Below, in pieces: positions 8,921 through 17,556 of a DNA stretch of 64,000 bases (positions within the stretch are counted from its first letter, which is position 1; each line of letters starts with the position of its first letter). Below the pieces are notes generated by a model. That model made no database searches. It saw nothing but the letters and a program-made list of their open reading frames with translations, and was not told where the DNA came from. This DNA is from Asaia bogorensis (GTDB taxonomy: Bacteria; Pseudomonadota; Alphaproteobacteria; Acetobacterales; Acetobacteraceae): contig CAMBMS010000012.1 in NCBI GenBank assembly GCA_945868845.1, positions 1 to 64,000 on the forward strand, given 5' to 3'. Both the position numbers and the translations under genes were made by a program.

Positions 8921-9756
8921 CAGTCCAGCGCCTCACGCATCTGCCGCTCATAGTGGCGATGATATTTTTCGGTGATCAGGTCTGCTTTCACCACCACCGC
9001 CACGTCGGTGGTGTTGAACTGGCCGTCGATCACCGCGCCATCGCCGATGAAGCCGCCGAGGCGCAGATAGCCCTTGATCAAGGGCGGCAGCGCATTCAGG
9101 GCCCGGCGCGGATCGATCGTCGCCGGATCCACCCGGCGCATGTCGACATAGCTATCCGGCAAGGCCCGCAGCCGCAGCGCCGGCGGAGCGAGGTGATTGT
9201 AATAGAGATAGGTCAGATCGACCGCGAGCGCGTCCAGGTCCGTACCCGGCAGGCTGGCGCAGCCGAACATCAGGTCGATCTTGTGGCGGTGAATATAGGC
9301 GGCGATGCCGCGCCAAAGCAGCTGCATCACCGCGCGATTACGATAGACGGGATCCACGCAGGAACGCCCCAGTTCCAGCACGTGGCCGGGGTAATTTTCC
9401 ATCGGCGTGGTGTCGTACTCGCTGGCGGAGTAGAATTGGCCCACTCGGTCCGCCGCCGCGCGCAGAATCAGCCGATAGGTGCCGACCACACCCTCGTGCC
9501 CTGGCCCAATGGCGTGATCGACCACCAGAAGATGATCCGCCACCGCGTCGTAAACGTCGCGATCGCGCTGGCTGGCAGCCATGGTGGGGTCTGCCTTAGC
9601 GCCCATTTCCTGATAGAAAATGCGAAAGCGCATGGCCTGCACGGCATCGATTTCTGCTGCCGTGGTGGCGATACGGACGCCGAGACTGCCAGCTCGTAAT
9701 TCCCTGAATCCAGGGGTGGATATCGTTGTAAGAGGCGCGGCCGGTTTCGTGTTCAC
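8920..9756 (-). CDS. olsB: OlsB-like ornithine/acyl-ACP N-acyltransferase (GNAT fold)
   Basis: Predicted first enzyme of ornithine-lipid synthesis, transferring a 3-hydroxyacyl group from ACP to the alpha-amino group of ornithine. The 278-aa product matches the OlsB/hemolysin-like acyltransferase family: an RFRIFYQEMGA segment near residue 45, YRLI and SEYD around 100-120, the ELGRSCVDP--R-RAVMQLLWRGI core, and GCASLPG with a long C-terminal domain. No olsA is adjacent, so a general acyltransferase cannot be excluded. Its ATG overlaps the stop of the upstream fur-family gene (ATGA at 9753-9756), so the two are translationally coupled. Confidence 0.85.
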   Translation of the reverse strand: MNTKPAAPLTTISTPGFRELRAGSLGVRIATTAAEIDAVQAMRFRIFYQEMGAKADPTMAASQRDRDVYDAVADHLLVVDHAIGPGHEGVVGTYRLILRAAADRVGQFYSASEYDTTPMENYPGHVLELGRSCVDPVYRNRAVMQLLWRGIAAYIHRHKIDLMFGCASLPGTDLDALAVDLTYLYYNHLAPPALRLRALPDSYVDMRRVDPATIDPRRALNALPPLIKGYLRLGGFIGDGAVIDGQFNTTDVAVVVKADLITEKYHRHYERQMREALD

Positions 9757-10232
9757 CGTGTCGTTCTCGGCTCCGGTTCCGCTGCTGCCTCTGCCCGCCG
9801 CTTGCGCGCGGCTGGCTCGTCGGGCGTGCCATGCTTGCGGGCGAACAGTTCCAATCTGACAGAAACCAGATCGAAGCCGAGCCGTGCCGCGATGGCACGC
9901 ATCAGCCGGTCATGCTCGGCATCTTCGAATTCGATCACCTTGCCGGTCTCGATATCGATCAGGTGATAATGCCGCCCGCTCTCGCTGGGTTCGTAGCGTG
10001 CCCGCCCGCCACCGAAATCGCGGCGTTCCAGGATACCTTTTTCCTCTAGCAGCCGCACCGTGCGATAGACGGTCGCAACGGAAATTCTGGCATCCAGGGT
10101 GCTGGCGCGACGATATAGCTCCTCGACATCAGGATGGTCTTCCGCATCCGACAATACCCGCGCGATGACCCGGCGTTGCCCGGTCATTTTCAGTCCGCGT
10201 GCCACGCACAAGCGTTCGATACGCGATTCCAT
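9753..10232 (-). CDS. fur: Fur-family metal-responsive transcriptional regulator
   Basis: 159-aa repressor. The N-terminal winged helix (residues 1-80) includes MTGQRRVIARVL and the recognition region SVATVYRTVRLLEEKGILER. The metal/dimerisation part shows HYHLIDIETGKVIEF, as in alphaproteobacterial Fur/Mur proteins, and lacks the CxxC zinc pair of enterobacterial Fur. It may respond to manganese rather than iron, as Mur does; mntH/mntR are at the other end of the window. The start at 10232 is chosen because AGAAGG lies 6-8 nt upstream; longer starts add non-family sequence. Coupled to olsB. Confidence 0.88.
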   Translation of the reverse strand: MESRIERLCVARGLKMTGQRRVIARVLSDAEDHPDVEELYRRASTLDARISVATVYRTVRLLEEKGILERRDFGGGRARYEPSESGRHYHLIDIETGKVIEFEDAEHDRLMRAIAARLGFDLVSVRLELFARKHGTPDEPAARKRRAEAAAEPEPRTTR

Positions 10233-10395
10233 GCACAACCTTCTGCCAGACCGTGCGATTGTCCGCCAGCCATCAGGTGGACCCACGCCTAGTCCCTTCC
10301 GCAACGCCTAGCCGATCCAACCCCGCCCTGTCCAATCCCACGATAGCACGGTAACGTATTGGTTCGGTGCCCAGGCTATTGTAGTCCGGCTCCAG

Positions 10396-10469
10396 GCGCC
10401 TGTAGCTCAGTTGGTTAGAGCGGGCCGCTCATAACGGCTTGGTCGCAGGTTCGAGTCCTGCCGGGCGCA
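10396..10469 (+). tRNA. tRNA-Ile (CAT anticodon, ileX/Ile2 type)
   Basis: A full cloverleaf can be drawn: acceptor GCGCCTG with CGGGCGC, D arm GCTC/GAGC, anticodon stem GGCCG/CGGCT with loop CTCATAA, T arm GCAGG/CCTGC with loop TTCGAGT, discriminator A; CCA is not encoded. The anticodon is CAT. The CTCATAA loop followed by CTTGGTCGC resembles the isoleucine tRNA whose C34 is changed to lysidine by TilS to read AUA, rather than elongator or initiator tRNA-Met. It stands alone between fur and ettA. Confidence 0.88.
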
Positions 10470-10545
10470 GACCCTCACGGATTGCCCTTCACGGCGTGCA
10501 TCCCTAGATAGGGCGCCCACATCCCCCTCCTCGGAGCCCGCGCCG

Positions 10546-12225
10546 ATGGCCGCCTACCAATATGTCTATGTGATGAAGGACCTCACCAAGGCCTATCCGG
10601 GCGGGCGAGAGGTTTTCAAAGGCATTACCCTTTCCTTCCTGCCCGGTGTGAAGATCGGCGTGTTGGGCGTCAATGGCGCGGGCAAATCTACGCTTTTGAA
10701 GATCATGGCCGGGATAGAGAAGGAATATGGCGGGGAGGCCTGGGCCGCCGAGGGCGCGCGCGTCGGCTATCTGGAGCAGGAGCCAAAGCTCGATGCCACC
10801 AAGACGGTCGGTGAAAATGTCGCCGAGGCGTTCGCGGAGCTGAAGGCCACCATCGCCCGGTTCAATGACATTTCGATGAAATTCGTTGAACCAATGAGCG
10901 ATGAGGAGATGAACGACCTCCTGGCCGAACAGGGCGCGCTACAGGAGAAAATCGATGCTGCGGATGGCTGGGACCTCGACAGGAGGATCGACATCGCGCT
11001 CGACGCCCTGCGCTGTCCACCTGCCGATTCCGACGTCGAAAGTCTCTCGGGTGGCGAACGCCGGCGCGTGGCGCTGTGCCGGTTGCTGCTGGAAAAACCC
11101 GATATTCTGCTGCTCGATGAACCGACCAACCATCTGGATGCGGAATCCGTCGCTTGGCTGGAACATACGCTGAAGGAATATACCGGTACCGTGTTAGTCG
11201 TTACCCACGACCGCTACTTCCTCGACAACATCACCAACTGGATTTTGGAAATCGAACGCGGCCGCGGCTATCCGTTCGAGGGTAATTATTCGTCCTGGCT
11301 GGAACAGAAGCAGAAGCGGCTGAAGCAGGAAGAAAAAGAGGAATCCGCCCGCCAGCGCGCCCTAGCCGCCGAGCGCGAATGGATTTCGTCCAGCCCTCGT
11401 GCGCGGCAGGCGAAGAGTCAGGCACGTATCCAGCGCTATGAGGAACTGCTGCAAAAATCCCAGGAACAGGTTGGGGGCATCGCGGAAATCGTCATCACAC
11501 CCGGTCCGCGCCTAGGTGGCACTGTAATCGAGGCGGAAAACCTCACCAAATCTTTCGGCGACCGCATGTTGATTGAGAACCTGAATTTCAAGCTGCCACC
11601 CGGCGGTATTGTCGGCATCATCGGTCCGAATGGCGCCGGCAAGACCACCCTGTTCCGGATGATCACCGGCCAGGAACAGCCCGATTCCGGCGCTATCCGC
11701 ATCGGTGAAACCGTCAAGCTCGGCTATGTCGATCAGTCCCGCGATAGCCTCGATGCGGATAAGAATGTCTGGCAGGAAATCTCCGGTGGCACCGATGTGA
11801 TTTACCTGGGTAAGCGCGCTGTGCAATCGCGCGCCTATGTGGGTGCCTTTAACTTCAAGGGCGCCGACCAGCAAAAAAAAGTTGGCATCCTCTCTGGCGG
11901 TGAACGCAACCGTGTGCATTTGGCAAAGATGCTGAAGGCCGAGCACAATGTTCTGTTGTTAGACGAACCTACTAACGATCTCGACGTCGACACTTTGCGC
12001 GCGTTAGAAGATGCGTTGATGGAATTTCCCGGCTGCGCCGTGATCATCACCCATGACCGCTGGTTCCTCGATCGCCTCGCCACCCACATTCTCGCCTTCG
12101 AAGGCGATAGCAATGTCGAATGGTTCCAAGGAAACTTCGAAGCCTACGAAGAAGACAAACGTCGTCGTCTCGGCGCCGATGCTACCGAACCCCACCGAAT
12201 CAAATACCGCCCACTGGCGCGGTGA
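10546..12225 (+). CDS. ettA: Energy-dependent translational throttle protein EttA (ABC-F)
   Basis: Soluble twin-ATPase that binds the ribosomal E site and gates the first elongation step according to the ATP/ADP ratio. The product is 559 aa, the usual EttA length. It has two ABC domains: Walker A GVNGAGKST (about residue 44) with LSGGERRRVALCRLL, and Walker A GPNGAGKTT (about 361) with LSGGERNRVHLAKML. The EttA-type arm insertion in domain 1 (GWDLDRRIDIALDALRCP) separates it from Uup and YheS. The domain linker is Lys/Glu/Arg-rich and helical (about 245-310). Monocistronic. Confidence 0.96.
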   Translation: MAAYQYVYVMKDLTKAYPGGREVFKGITLSFLPGVKIGVLGVNGAGKSTLLKIMAGIEKEYGGEAWAAEGARVGYLEQEPKLDATKTVGENVAEAFAELKATIARFNDISMKFVEPMSDEEMNDLLAEQGALQEKIDAADGWDLDRRIDIALDALRCPPADSDVESLSGGERRRVALCRLLLEKPDILLLDEPTNHLDAESVAWLEHTLKEYTGTVLVVTHDRYFLDNITNWILEIERGRGYPFEGNYSSWLEQKQKRLKQEEKEESARQRALAAEREWISSSPRARQAKSQARIQRYEELLQKSQEQVGGIAEIVITPGPRLGGTVIEAENLTKSFGDRMLIENLNFKLPPGGIVGIIGPNGAGKTTLFRMITGQEQPDSGAIRIGETVKLGYVDQSRDSLDADKNVWQEISGGTDVIYLGKRAVQSRAYVGAFNFKGADQQKKVGILSGGERNRVHLAKMLKAEHNVLLLDEPTNDLDVDTLRALEDALMEFPGCAVIITHDRWFLDRLATHILAFEGDSNVEWFQGNFEAYEEDKRRRLGADATEPHRIKYRPLAR

Positions 12226-12330
12226 ATCGGACGGGGGTCCGTGCGGAAGGCTGGTGCTTTGTCCGAGATCTCGCGGGGGCGTTATTCTGGATTTGGCAAG
12301 GGGCAGTCGTCTCTTGTATTTCTCTATGTT

Positions 12331-12406
12331 TGGGTTTGTCTCGCAGGGGCGATGATCGACGAAGCGGTTCGGTTCGTTTTGTCACGTTCTCTATGAGACA
12401 AACCCA
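12331..12406. repeat. 12-bp inverted repeat with 52-nt spacer
   Basis: TGGGTTTGTCTC at 12331-12342 and GAGACAAACCCA at 12395-12406 are perfect reverse complements in the 274-nt gap between ettA and the GNAT gene. The spacer shows no obvious further pairing and there is no T-run. It could be terminal repeats of a tiny element or a looped transcript end. No gene is seen in the gap. Confidence 0.4.
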
Positions 12407-12499
12407 AGTAAAAGGGGTGTGGGGGATGATTATCCCATGGCTGGGTGCAGGGGTAGGGCCCCTGCCGGAGGCCAAGGGGCGGCCCCCCCATCCTTCCTC

Positions 12500-13033
12500 A
12501 TGAATCCCGCCTGGCACATTCGCACCGCGCGGCTGAATTTGGCGCCGGTGGGGTGGAGGGATTTGTCCGACCTGGTGGCGATCAAGGGCGATCCGGGCGT
12601 GTATGCGGTGATGTTGGGTGGGGTGCGGAGTTTCGCGCGGGTGGCGGAGGAGCTGGCGTCGGATATCGCGGATTGGGGGGCGTTGGGTTATGGACTATGG
12701 GCGGTGTGCGATATTGACGCCCGGGTGTTTCGCGGCCTGACGGCGTTGCAAGCGCGCCCGGATGGGCGCGGCGTGGCGCTGCGGTTTGCGTTTTGGCCGG
12801 ACGGGCAGGGCAGGGGTTTAGCGCGGGAGGCCGCGGGGGCCGCGTTGAGATTCGGGCATGATCGGGCGGGGTTGCGCCGGATCGTGGCGGTGGCACGTGA
12901 TGAAAATATCGCCTCGCGCATGGTATTGGGAAGTATTGGCATGATCGAGGCGGAGCGGTTTACCCAGGCCGGCCATGCCATGGTGCTGTATGAGAGCGTG
13001 AGGCTTTCACCGGCGCGGGCGCAGTCCGTATAA
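12500..13033 (+). CDS. GNAT-family N-acetyltransferase (RimJ/RimL-like)
   Basis: 177-aa acetyltransferase of the RimJ/RimL type: the N-terminus HIRTARLNLAPVGWRDL is the classic beta1-alpha1 opening, and the acetyl-CoA pyrophosphate loop is FWPDGQGRGLAREAAGAALRFG (given here in parts of a longer segment, about residues 90-115), followed by RRIVAVARDENIASRMVLG. The substrate cannot be told; ribosomal-protein N-termini or small molecules are both possible. The start at 12500 fits the family; the frame is open upstream but without homology. It lies 8 nt before the hldD-like gene and may be co-transcribed. Confidence 0.8.
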   Translation: MNPAWHIRTARLNLAPVGWRDLSDLVAIKGDPGVYAVMLGGVRSFARVAEELASDIADWGALGYGLWAVCDIDARVFRGLTALQARPDGRGVALRFAFWPDGQGRGLAREAAGAALRFGHDRAGLRRIVAVARDENIASRMVLGSIGMIEAERFTQAGHAMVLYESVRLSPARAQSV

Positions 13034-13041
13034 GGCATCGC

Positions 13042-14007
13042 ATGTTCATGCTCGCCGGCGGCGCTGGCTTCATTGCGTCCAACCTGTATGCCGGCCTAGT
13101 TGTGCTGGGGCGTGAGACGGTGATCGTCGATCGGCTGGGTACGGACGATAAATGGCGCAACCTTGCCAAGCATCCACCGGCGCGATTGATCGCCTCCGAG
13201 GCGTTGGACGATTTCGTTGCCAGCCATCCGCCGCTGGAGACGGTGTTTTATCTGAGCGCGGCCAGCGATACGGCGGTGATCGACGCCGATCTGAGCTGGG
13301 TGGTGAATGTGCAGACATCGCTCGCTTTGTGGCGCTGGTGCGGCGCACGTGGCGTGCAGTTTATTTATACCTCATCCGCGGCTATCTATGGCGATGGCTC
13401 GGCGGGTTTTGACGGCGATGCATCGGTAGTGGTGCTCGATCCCTTGCGGCCACTGAACCTGGATGGTTGGACCAAGGAGGTGTTCGATCTGCGCGTCGTG
13501 CGCATGGTTGCCGCTGGCGAGGCGCGGCCACCACAATGGGCGGGGCTCAACTTCTTCAATGTCTATGCCTTGAGCGAGTATCACAAAGGCATGGCCTTGG
13601 TCGTGAAGACCAAGCATCACGAGACCCCGGCAGGTCGCGCGCCGCAGTTGTTTCGTTCCGAACACTCCGATATCGTCGATGGTGGGCAGCAACGTGATTT
13701 TACCTGGGTGAAGGATACGGTGGATATGTTGCTTTGGTCTCTCGATAACCCTGGTGCGAATAGCCTGCTGAACGCCGACATCGGACAGGCGCGCAGCTTG
13801 CTCGATATGGCGCATGCGGCTTGTGTGCCGTGCAATGTGGAATGCATCGACATGCCGGAGAGCCTGCACGGAAAATATCAATCTTTCACGCAGGAAACTG
13901 CGACCAAACTTTGCGTGGCCGGACATGCACGCCAGCCAACGTCGCTGGAGGGCGGTGTTCGCTACTATGCGCGCGATTACCTGATGCAATCGGATACGCA
14001 CCGATGA
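13042..14007 (+). CDS. hldD: HldD-like ADP-heptose epimerase with altered active site
   Basis: The 321-aa product aligns along its length with ADP-L-glycero-D-manno-heptose 6-epimerase, which makes the LPS inner-core heptose donor (FIYTSSAAIYGDG, WTKEVFDLRV, NFFNVYALSEYHKG, RDFTWVKDTVDMLLW, GKYQSFTQET). Key positions are changed: the third glycine of GxxGxxG is Ala12; the YGxxK motif reads DGWTK, so the catalytic Tyr is Asp141 (Lys145 kept); VYGP is VYAL; and the GTG of the sugar-site loop is ADI. The frame is intact and overlaps lgt by ATGA. It may be an early pseudogene or a protein with changed function. Activity as an epimerase is doubtful. Confidence 0.75.
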   Translation: MFMLAGGAGFIASNLYAGLVVLGRETVIVDRLGTDDKWRNLAKHPPARLIASEALDDFVASHPPLETVFYLSAASDTAVIDADLSWVVNVQTSLALWRWCGARGVQFIYTSSAAIYGDGSAGFDGDASVVVLDPLRPLNLDGWTKEVFDLRVVRMVAAGEARPPQWAGLNFFNVYALSEYHKGMALVVKTKHHETPAGRAPQLFRSEHSDIVDGGQQRDFTWVKDTVDMLLWSLDNPGANSLLNADIGQARSLLDMAHAACVPCNVECIDMPESLHGKYQSFTQETATKLCVAGHARQPTSLEGGVRYYARDYLMQSDTHR

Positions 14008-14807
14008 GCGCACCGCTGCAATTCCCCCATATCAGCCCGAATTTGATCGAGATTGGGCCGTTCGCGATTCGCTGGTATGCGCTGGCTTATATCGCTGGTT
14101 TGGTGCTGGGCTGGCAAATGCTGCGCCGGCTGGTGGGGCACGCGCCGGCCGTGGCGATGCGCGAGCAGGCCGATGATTACCTCACGTGGGCGACCTTAGG
14201 TGTCGTTTTTGGTGGGCGCCTGGGTTATGTGCTGTTCTATCAGCCAGCTCGCTTTATCGGCGCGCCCTGGGAATCTTTCGCTGTCTGGCAGGGGGGCATG
14301 AGTTTTCATGGCGGTTTGCTGGGTGTGGCGCTGGCGACGATTATTTTCTGTCGGCGTAACGGAATTTCGGTGCTGGACTTCGGTGATCGTCTTGTGGTTG
14401 GGGCACCGATCGGATTGTTCTTTGGCCGGTTGGCGAATTTCATCAATGGGGAATTATGGGGACGTCCCGCGGCGGAGGGCTTGCCTTGGCGGATGGTGTT
14501 TCCGCATGTGGACCCCCTGGCGCGCCATCCCAGCCAGATTTATCAAGCATTACTGGAAGGGGTGGCGCTATTTGTCGTGCTGTGGCTGCTGTCACGGCGT
14601 ACTAGCCTGCGTGCGCGTACTGGATTTCTGACCGGCATTTTTGCTGTTGGTTATGGGGTCGCGCGAATCATTGGGGAATTGTTTCGCCAGCCCGATGCGT
14701 TCCTCGGGTTTCTTTACGCCGGTGCCACCATGGGTCAGTTACTTTCGCTGCCTATGCTCATCGTCGGTCTTTGGCTGATCCTGCGCTCGGGTCGGAAACT
14801 CGCGTGA
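14004..14807 (+). CDS. lgt: Prolipoprotein diacylglyceryl transferase
   Basis: Membrane enzyme that transfers diacylglycerol from phosphatidylglycerol to the lipobox cysteine of prolipoproteins, the first lipoprotein-modification step. The 267-aa product has about seven hydrophobic helices, IRWYALAYIAGL near residue 22, the substrate-binding HGG segment (GGMSFHGGLLGV), and the Lgt signature GRLANFINGELWGRP with the essential Arg and Asn. The start at 14004 overlaps the hldD-like stop by ATGA, and the stop overlaps the next GTG start (GTGA), so translation of the three genes is coupled. Confidence 0.96.
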   Translation: MSAPLQFPHISPNLIEIGPFAIRWYALAYIAGLVLGWQMLRRLVGHAPAVAMREQADDYLTWATLGVVFGGRLGYVLFYQPARFIGAPWESFAVWQGGMSFHGGLLGVALATIIFCRRNGISVLDFGDRLVVGAPIGLFFGRLANFINGELWGRPAAEGLPWRMVFPHVDPLARHPSQIYQALLEGVALFVVLWLLSRRTSLRARTGFLTGIFAVGYGVARIIGELFRQPDAFLGFLYAGATMGQLLSLPMLIVGLWLILRSGRKLA

Positions 14808-15790
14808 GCGAGCGGCTGGATCAATTTATGGCCCGCGCTAACGCTACCTATTATGCAACGCGGGATCCGTTTGCTGACTTTACCACCGCTCCGGAGCTTT
14901 CGCAGGCATTCGGGGAAATTCTTGGCCTGTGGGCCGCGATCGTCTGGCAATCGATGGGGCGCCCCGATCCGGTGATCTTCGCCGAGGCTGGGCCTGGGCG
15001 GGGTACGCTGATGGCCGATGCCTTGCGGGCCATTCATCGAGCGGCACCGGATTTTTCCGCAGCACTGTGCCTGCATCTGGTGGAGATATCGCCGCGCTTG
15101 CGCACCATTCAGGCGGGCAAGCTGTCGCGGGTCACGTGGCATGGAACGCTGTCAGATATTCCAACGGGCCCGATGATCCTGCTGGCCAATGAATTCCTGG
15201 ATGCCCTCCCGCTCCGCCAGTTCATCAACCGTGGGGCTGGCTGGATGGAACGTTTCGTCCGCGATGGCGTCTTCGTCGAATATCCCGCTGATCTGCCCGC
15301 GTGCGGCCCGCCAATCGGCGCACAAGAGGGCGTGGTGGTGGAAATCTGCGAACCCGCCCTTGCCATCGCGGCCGAACTAGGCGCGCGGTTGTCCTGTCAG
15401 GGTGGTGCCGCGCTGTTCGTCGATTACGGGCCAGAAAATTCTACCGTGGGTGAAAGCCTGCAGGCGCTGCGCGATGGCGATCCCGCCGACCCGTTGGCCA
15501 ATCCCGGAACCGCCGATCTGACGGCGCACGTCGATTTTTCTGCCCTTGCCAGCGTGGCGCGTGCTGTTGGGGCCAGCGCGTATGGCCCCGTCGCACAAGG
15601 AAAATTTCTCACCCGCCTTGGCCTGATGCCACGCAGTATCGCCTTGGCGCGCGGCCTTCCGCCTCGTCAGGCGGCCGCCATGATGCAGACCGCGCAACGT
15701 TTGACCGAACCCGACCAGATGGGCCAGCTGTTCAAGGCGCTGGCGGTTTGCCATCCGGGCTTGCCCACTCCCCCCGGTTTTGAGGCATAA
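14804..15790 (+). CDS. MidA/NDUFAF7-family SAM-dependent methyltransferase
   Basis: 328-aa protein of the DUF185 family, whose mitochondrial member NDUFAF7/MidA dimethylates an arginine of complex I subunit NDUFS2; the bacterial substrate is usually unproven. Visible features are ATYYATRDPFADFTTAPELS near the N-terminus, the SAM-binding EAGPGRGTLMADALR (about residues 63-77), ANEFLDALP (the family acidic loop) and LFVDYGPE. The GTG start overlaps the lgt stop; an internal ATG at 14829 would shorten it by 8 residues. lgt, this family and pgeF are consecutive in many alphaproteobacteria. Confidence 0.88.
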   Translation: MSERLDQFMARANATYYATRDPFADFTTAPELSQAFGEILGLWAAIVWQSMGRPDPVIFAEAGPGRGTLMADALRAIHRAAPDFSAALCLHLVEISPRLRTIQAGKLSRVTWHGTLSDIPTGPMILLANEFLDALPLRQFINRGAGWMERFVRDGVFVEYPADLPACGPPIGAQEGVVVEICEPALAIAAELGARLSCQGGAALFVDYGPENSTVGESLQALRDGDPADPLANPGTADLTAHVDFSALASVARAVGASAYGPVAQGKFLTRLGLMPRSIALARGLPPRQAAAMMQTAQRLTEPDQMGQLFKALAVCHPGLPTPPGFEA

Positions 15791-15797
15791 GGCGGGC

Positions 15798-16613
15798 GTG
15801 GCGATCTCCCTCACACCTTCGGCCTTTGTCCTGCCCGCCCTTGCCGTGGCGCATGGGTTCTTTGGCCGACGGGGCGGGGTTTCGACGGGGCCCTACGCAA
15901 GCCTGAATTGCGCTTTTTCCGGTCAGGACGATCCGGCGGCAGTGCGTGAAAATCGTGCACGCGCCGCGTGGGCACTCGGGGTCGATCCCGCCAATCTGGT
16001 GGGTGTGCATCAAGTTCATGGCGCCCTGGCGGTGACGGTCCGCGAAGCCTGGGCGCCTGGAGCAGGCCCCAGGGCCGATGCGATGGTCACGGATCGGCCG
16101 GGATTGGCGTTGGGCATCATCACCGCCGATTGTGCCCCGGTGCTGTTTGCCGATGCCGATGCCGGGGTGATCGGCGCGGCGCATGCCGGCTGGCGTGGCG
16201 CACTGGGCGGGGTGCTGGAAGCCACCCTGGTGGCGATGGCGACATTGGGCGCGCGGCGGATCCGGGCGGCGATCGGGCCATGTATCGCGCAGGCTTCCTA
16301 TGAGGTGGGGCCGGATTTGCGCGATGCTATTTTACCCCGCGATGCCGGGGATGTGAGGTTTTTCGGGCATGGCCAACGGGAGGGGCGCTGGCAGTTTGAT
16401 CTGCCCGGCTACTGCAACGCCCGGCTACGCGCCGCAGGGATAGGCGATATCGGCATTGTGGCGGCCGATACCTGTGCGCGGGAGGAAGAATTTTTCAGCC
16501 ATCGCCGCCGTATGCTGGCCGGTGGTGGGCCGATCGGGCACCAAATCTCGGTGATTACCCTGGCTGGCGGCGCTTTGGCCGGTGGTACTTCGGGGGCGGC
16601 ATGCCCTATCTGA
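15798..16613 (+). CDS. pgeF: PgeF/YfiH-family laccase-domain peptidoglycan editing factor
   Basis: 271-aa protein of the multicopper-like DUF152 fold. Members remove UDP-MurNAc-L-Ser mis-made by MurC or act as purine nucleoside phosphorylases/deaminases. The zinc/copper ligands are all present: His74 in GVHQVHG, Cys112 in ITADCAPVLF and His129 in AAHAGWRGAL. GRRGGVSTGPYASLN near residue 24 is the family opening, and CIAQASYEVG the middle motif. The GTG at 15798 is preferred, 7 nt after the midA stop; a TTG at 15780 is the alternative. Confidence 0.88.
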   Translation: MAISLTPSAFVLPALAVAHGFFGRRGGVSTGPYASLNCAFSGQDDPAAVRENRARAAWALGVDPANLVGVHQVHGALAVTVREAWAPGAGPRADAMVTDRPGLALGIITADCAPVLFADADAGVIGAAHAGWRGALGGVLEATLVAMATLGARRIRAAIGPCIAQASYEVGPDLRDAILPRDAGDVRFFGHGQREGRWQFDLPGYCNARLRAAGIGDIGIVAADTCAREEEFFSHRRRMLAGGGPIGHQISVITLAGGALAGGTSGAACPI

Positions 16614-16655
16614 TTCAGTTTTTCGTTTTGTTTATTCTGTCTGTACTGGTCGGCT

Positions 16656-17516
16656 GTGTTCTTATCTAGGTTTTTTTTCAGCATCCTACTGTTGGGCAGT
16701 TGCGCCGATCTACCGCGTCCGTATCAGGGCGCGCCGGGTGCCACGGCCATGCGCCTGGCGCAGCCGCCGCCCGCGCGCATCGCGGTACGGGCATCCGCCG
16801 ATATGATGTTACCGAACGGCGCCAATCTGGCTTATGAGCGCGCTGTCGCGGCAGCATTGCAGCAACATGACGTTCCCGCCGTGCCCGGGGAGGCGCGTTC
16901 CGGCGATTGGCGCCTAGCCCTGGGGGCGCGGCGTGGTGGCGGCATGGTGACGCCGATTTTCATCCTCATCGCGCCGTCCGGGGAAGAAGAGGGAGCGGAA
17001 CAGGCGGGCCCTGTGCCCGCGGAAAGCTGGCAACGCGCGCGCCCTGAAACCTTTCGGCAGGTGGCGACCGATGCAGCGGGGCGCGTTGCCACGTTGCTCG
17101 GGCGGGTGGAGGCGGCACGTCGGCAAAGCAGCCCGGCCAGCCTGAACAATCGCCCCACCCGCACTTCTCTGACGGAAATTACCGGCGCGCCGGGCGATGG
17201 CAACCAAGCGTTGGCCCGGCTGCTGCGGGAAAGCCTGGGCAAACTGGGTCAGGTGGTGCAGGAAAGCACGGTCGGCGCCGATTTCCTGATCACGGCGCGG
17301 GTGAGTGAACGCTCGGCAACGGCGAAAACCCGCCGCATCGAGATCGTCTGGCTGATCCATAATTCGCGTGGCGAGGAGGTCGGCCGGGTCGCGCAACAGA
17401 ATGACGTGCCGAATGGTATGCTGGATCGCTACTGGGGGGATGTCGCCGTCGTGGTGACGCAAGAAGCCTCCGTGGCGATCCGTGATGTGATATTGACCCA
17501 ATCAGACCGGCGTTGA
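16656..17516 (+). CDS. Conserved hypothetical lipoprotein
   Basis: 286-aa protein from a GTG start, with a short signal (FLSRFFFSILLLGSC) ending in a lipobox LGSC, so lipidation at Cys16 and export are expected (by Lgt and Lnt encoded nearby). The mature part has an Arg/Gln-rich middle (about 140-165) and a C-terminal domain with VGADFLITARVSER and IVWLIHNSRGEEVGRV that looks like a beta-rich sensor or assembly domain, but I do not recognise a named family. It follows pgeF by 42 nt, probably in the same operon. Confidence 0.7.
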   Translation: MFLSRFFFSILLLGSCADLPRPYQGAPGATAMRLAQPPPARIAVRASADMMLPNGANLAYERAVAAALQQHDVPAVPGEARSGDWRLALGARRGGGMVTPIFILIAPSGEEEGAEQAGPVPAESWQRARPETFRQVATDAAGRVATLLGRVEAARRQSSPASLNNRPTRTSLTEITGAPGDGNQALARLLRESLGKLGQVVQESTVGADFLITARVSERSATAKTRRIEIVWLIHNSRGEEVGRVAQQNDVPNGMLDRYWGDVAVVVTQEASVAIRDVILTQSDRR

Positions 17517-17556
17517 ACAACGCCGGACCTATAACTCTGCTGGAGAAGTGGTGACG

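Noticed and set aside
10396-10469. CAT-anticodon tRNA as elongator or initiator tRNA-Met
   Set aside because: The anticodon loop and CTTGGTCGC variable/T region resemble the lysidine-modified tRNA-Ile, and the acceptor pair is G-C, unlike an initiator.
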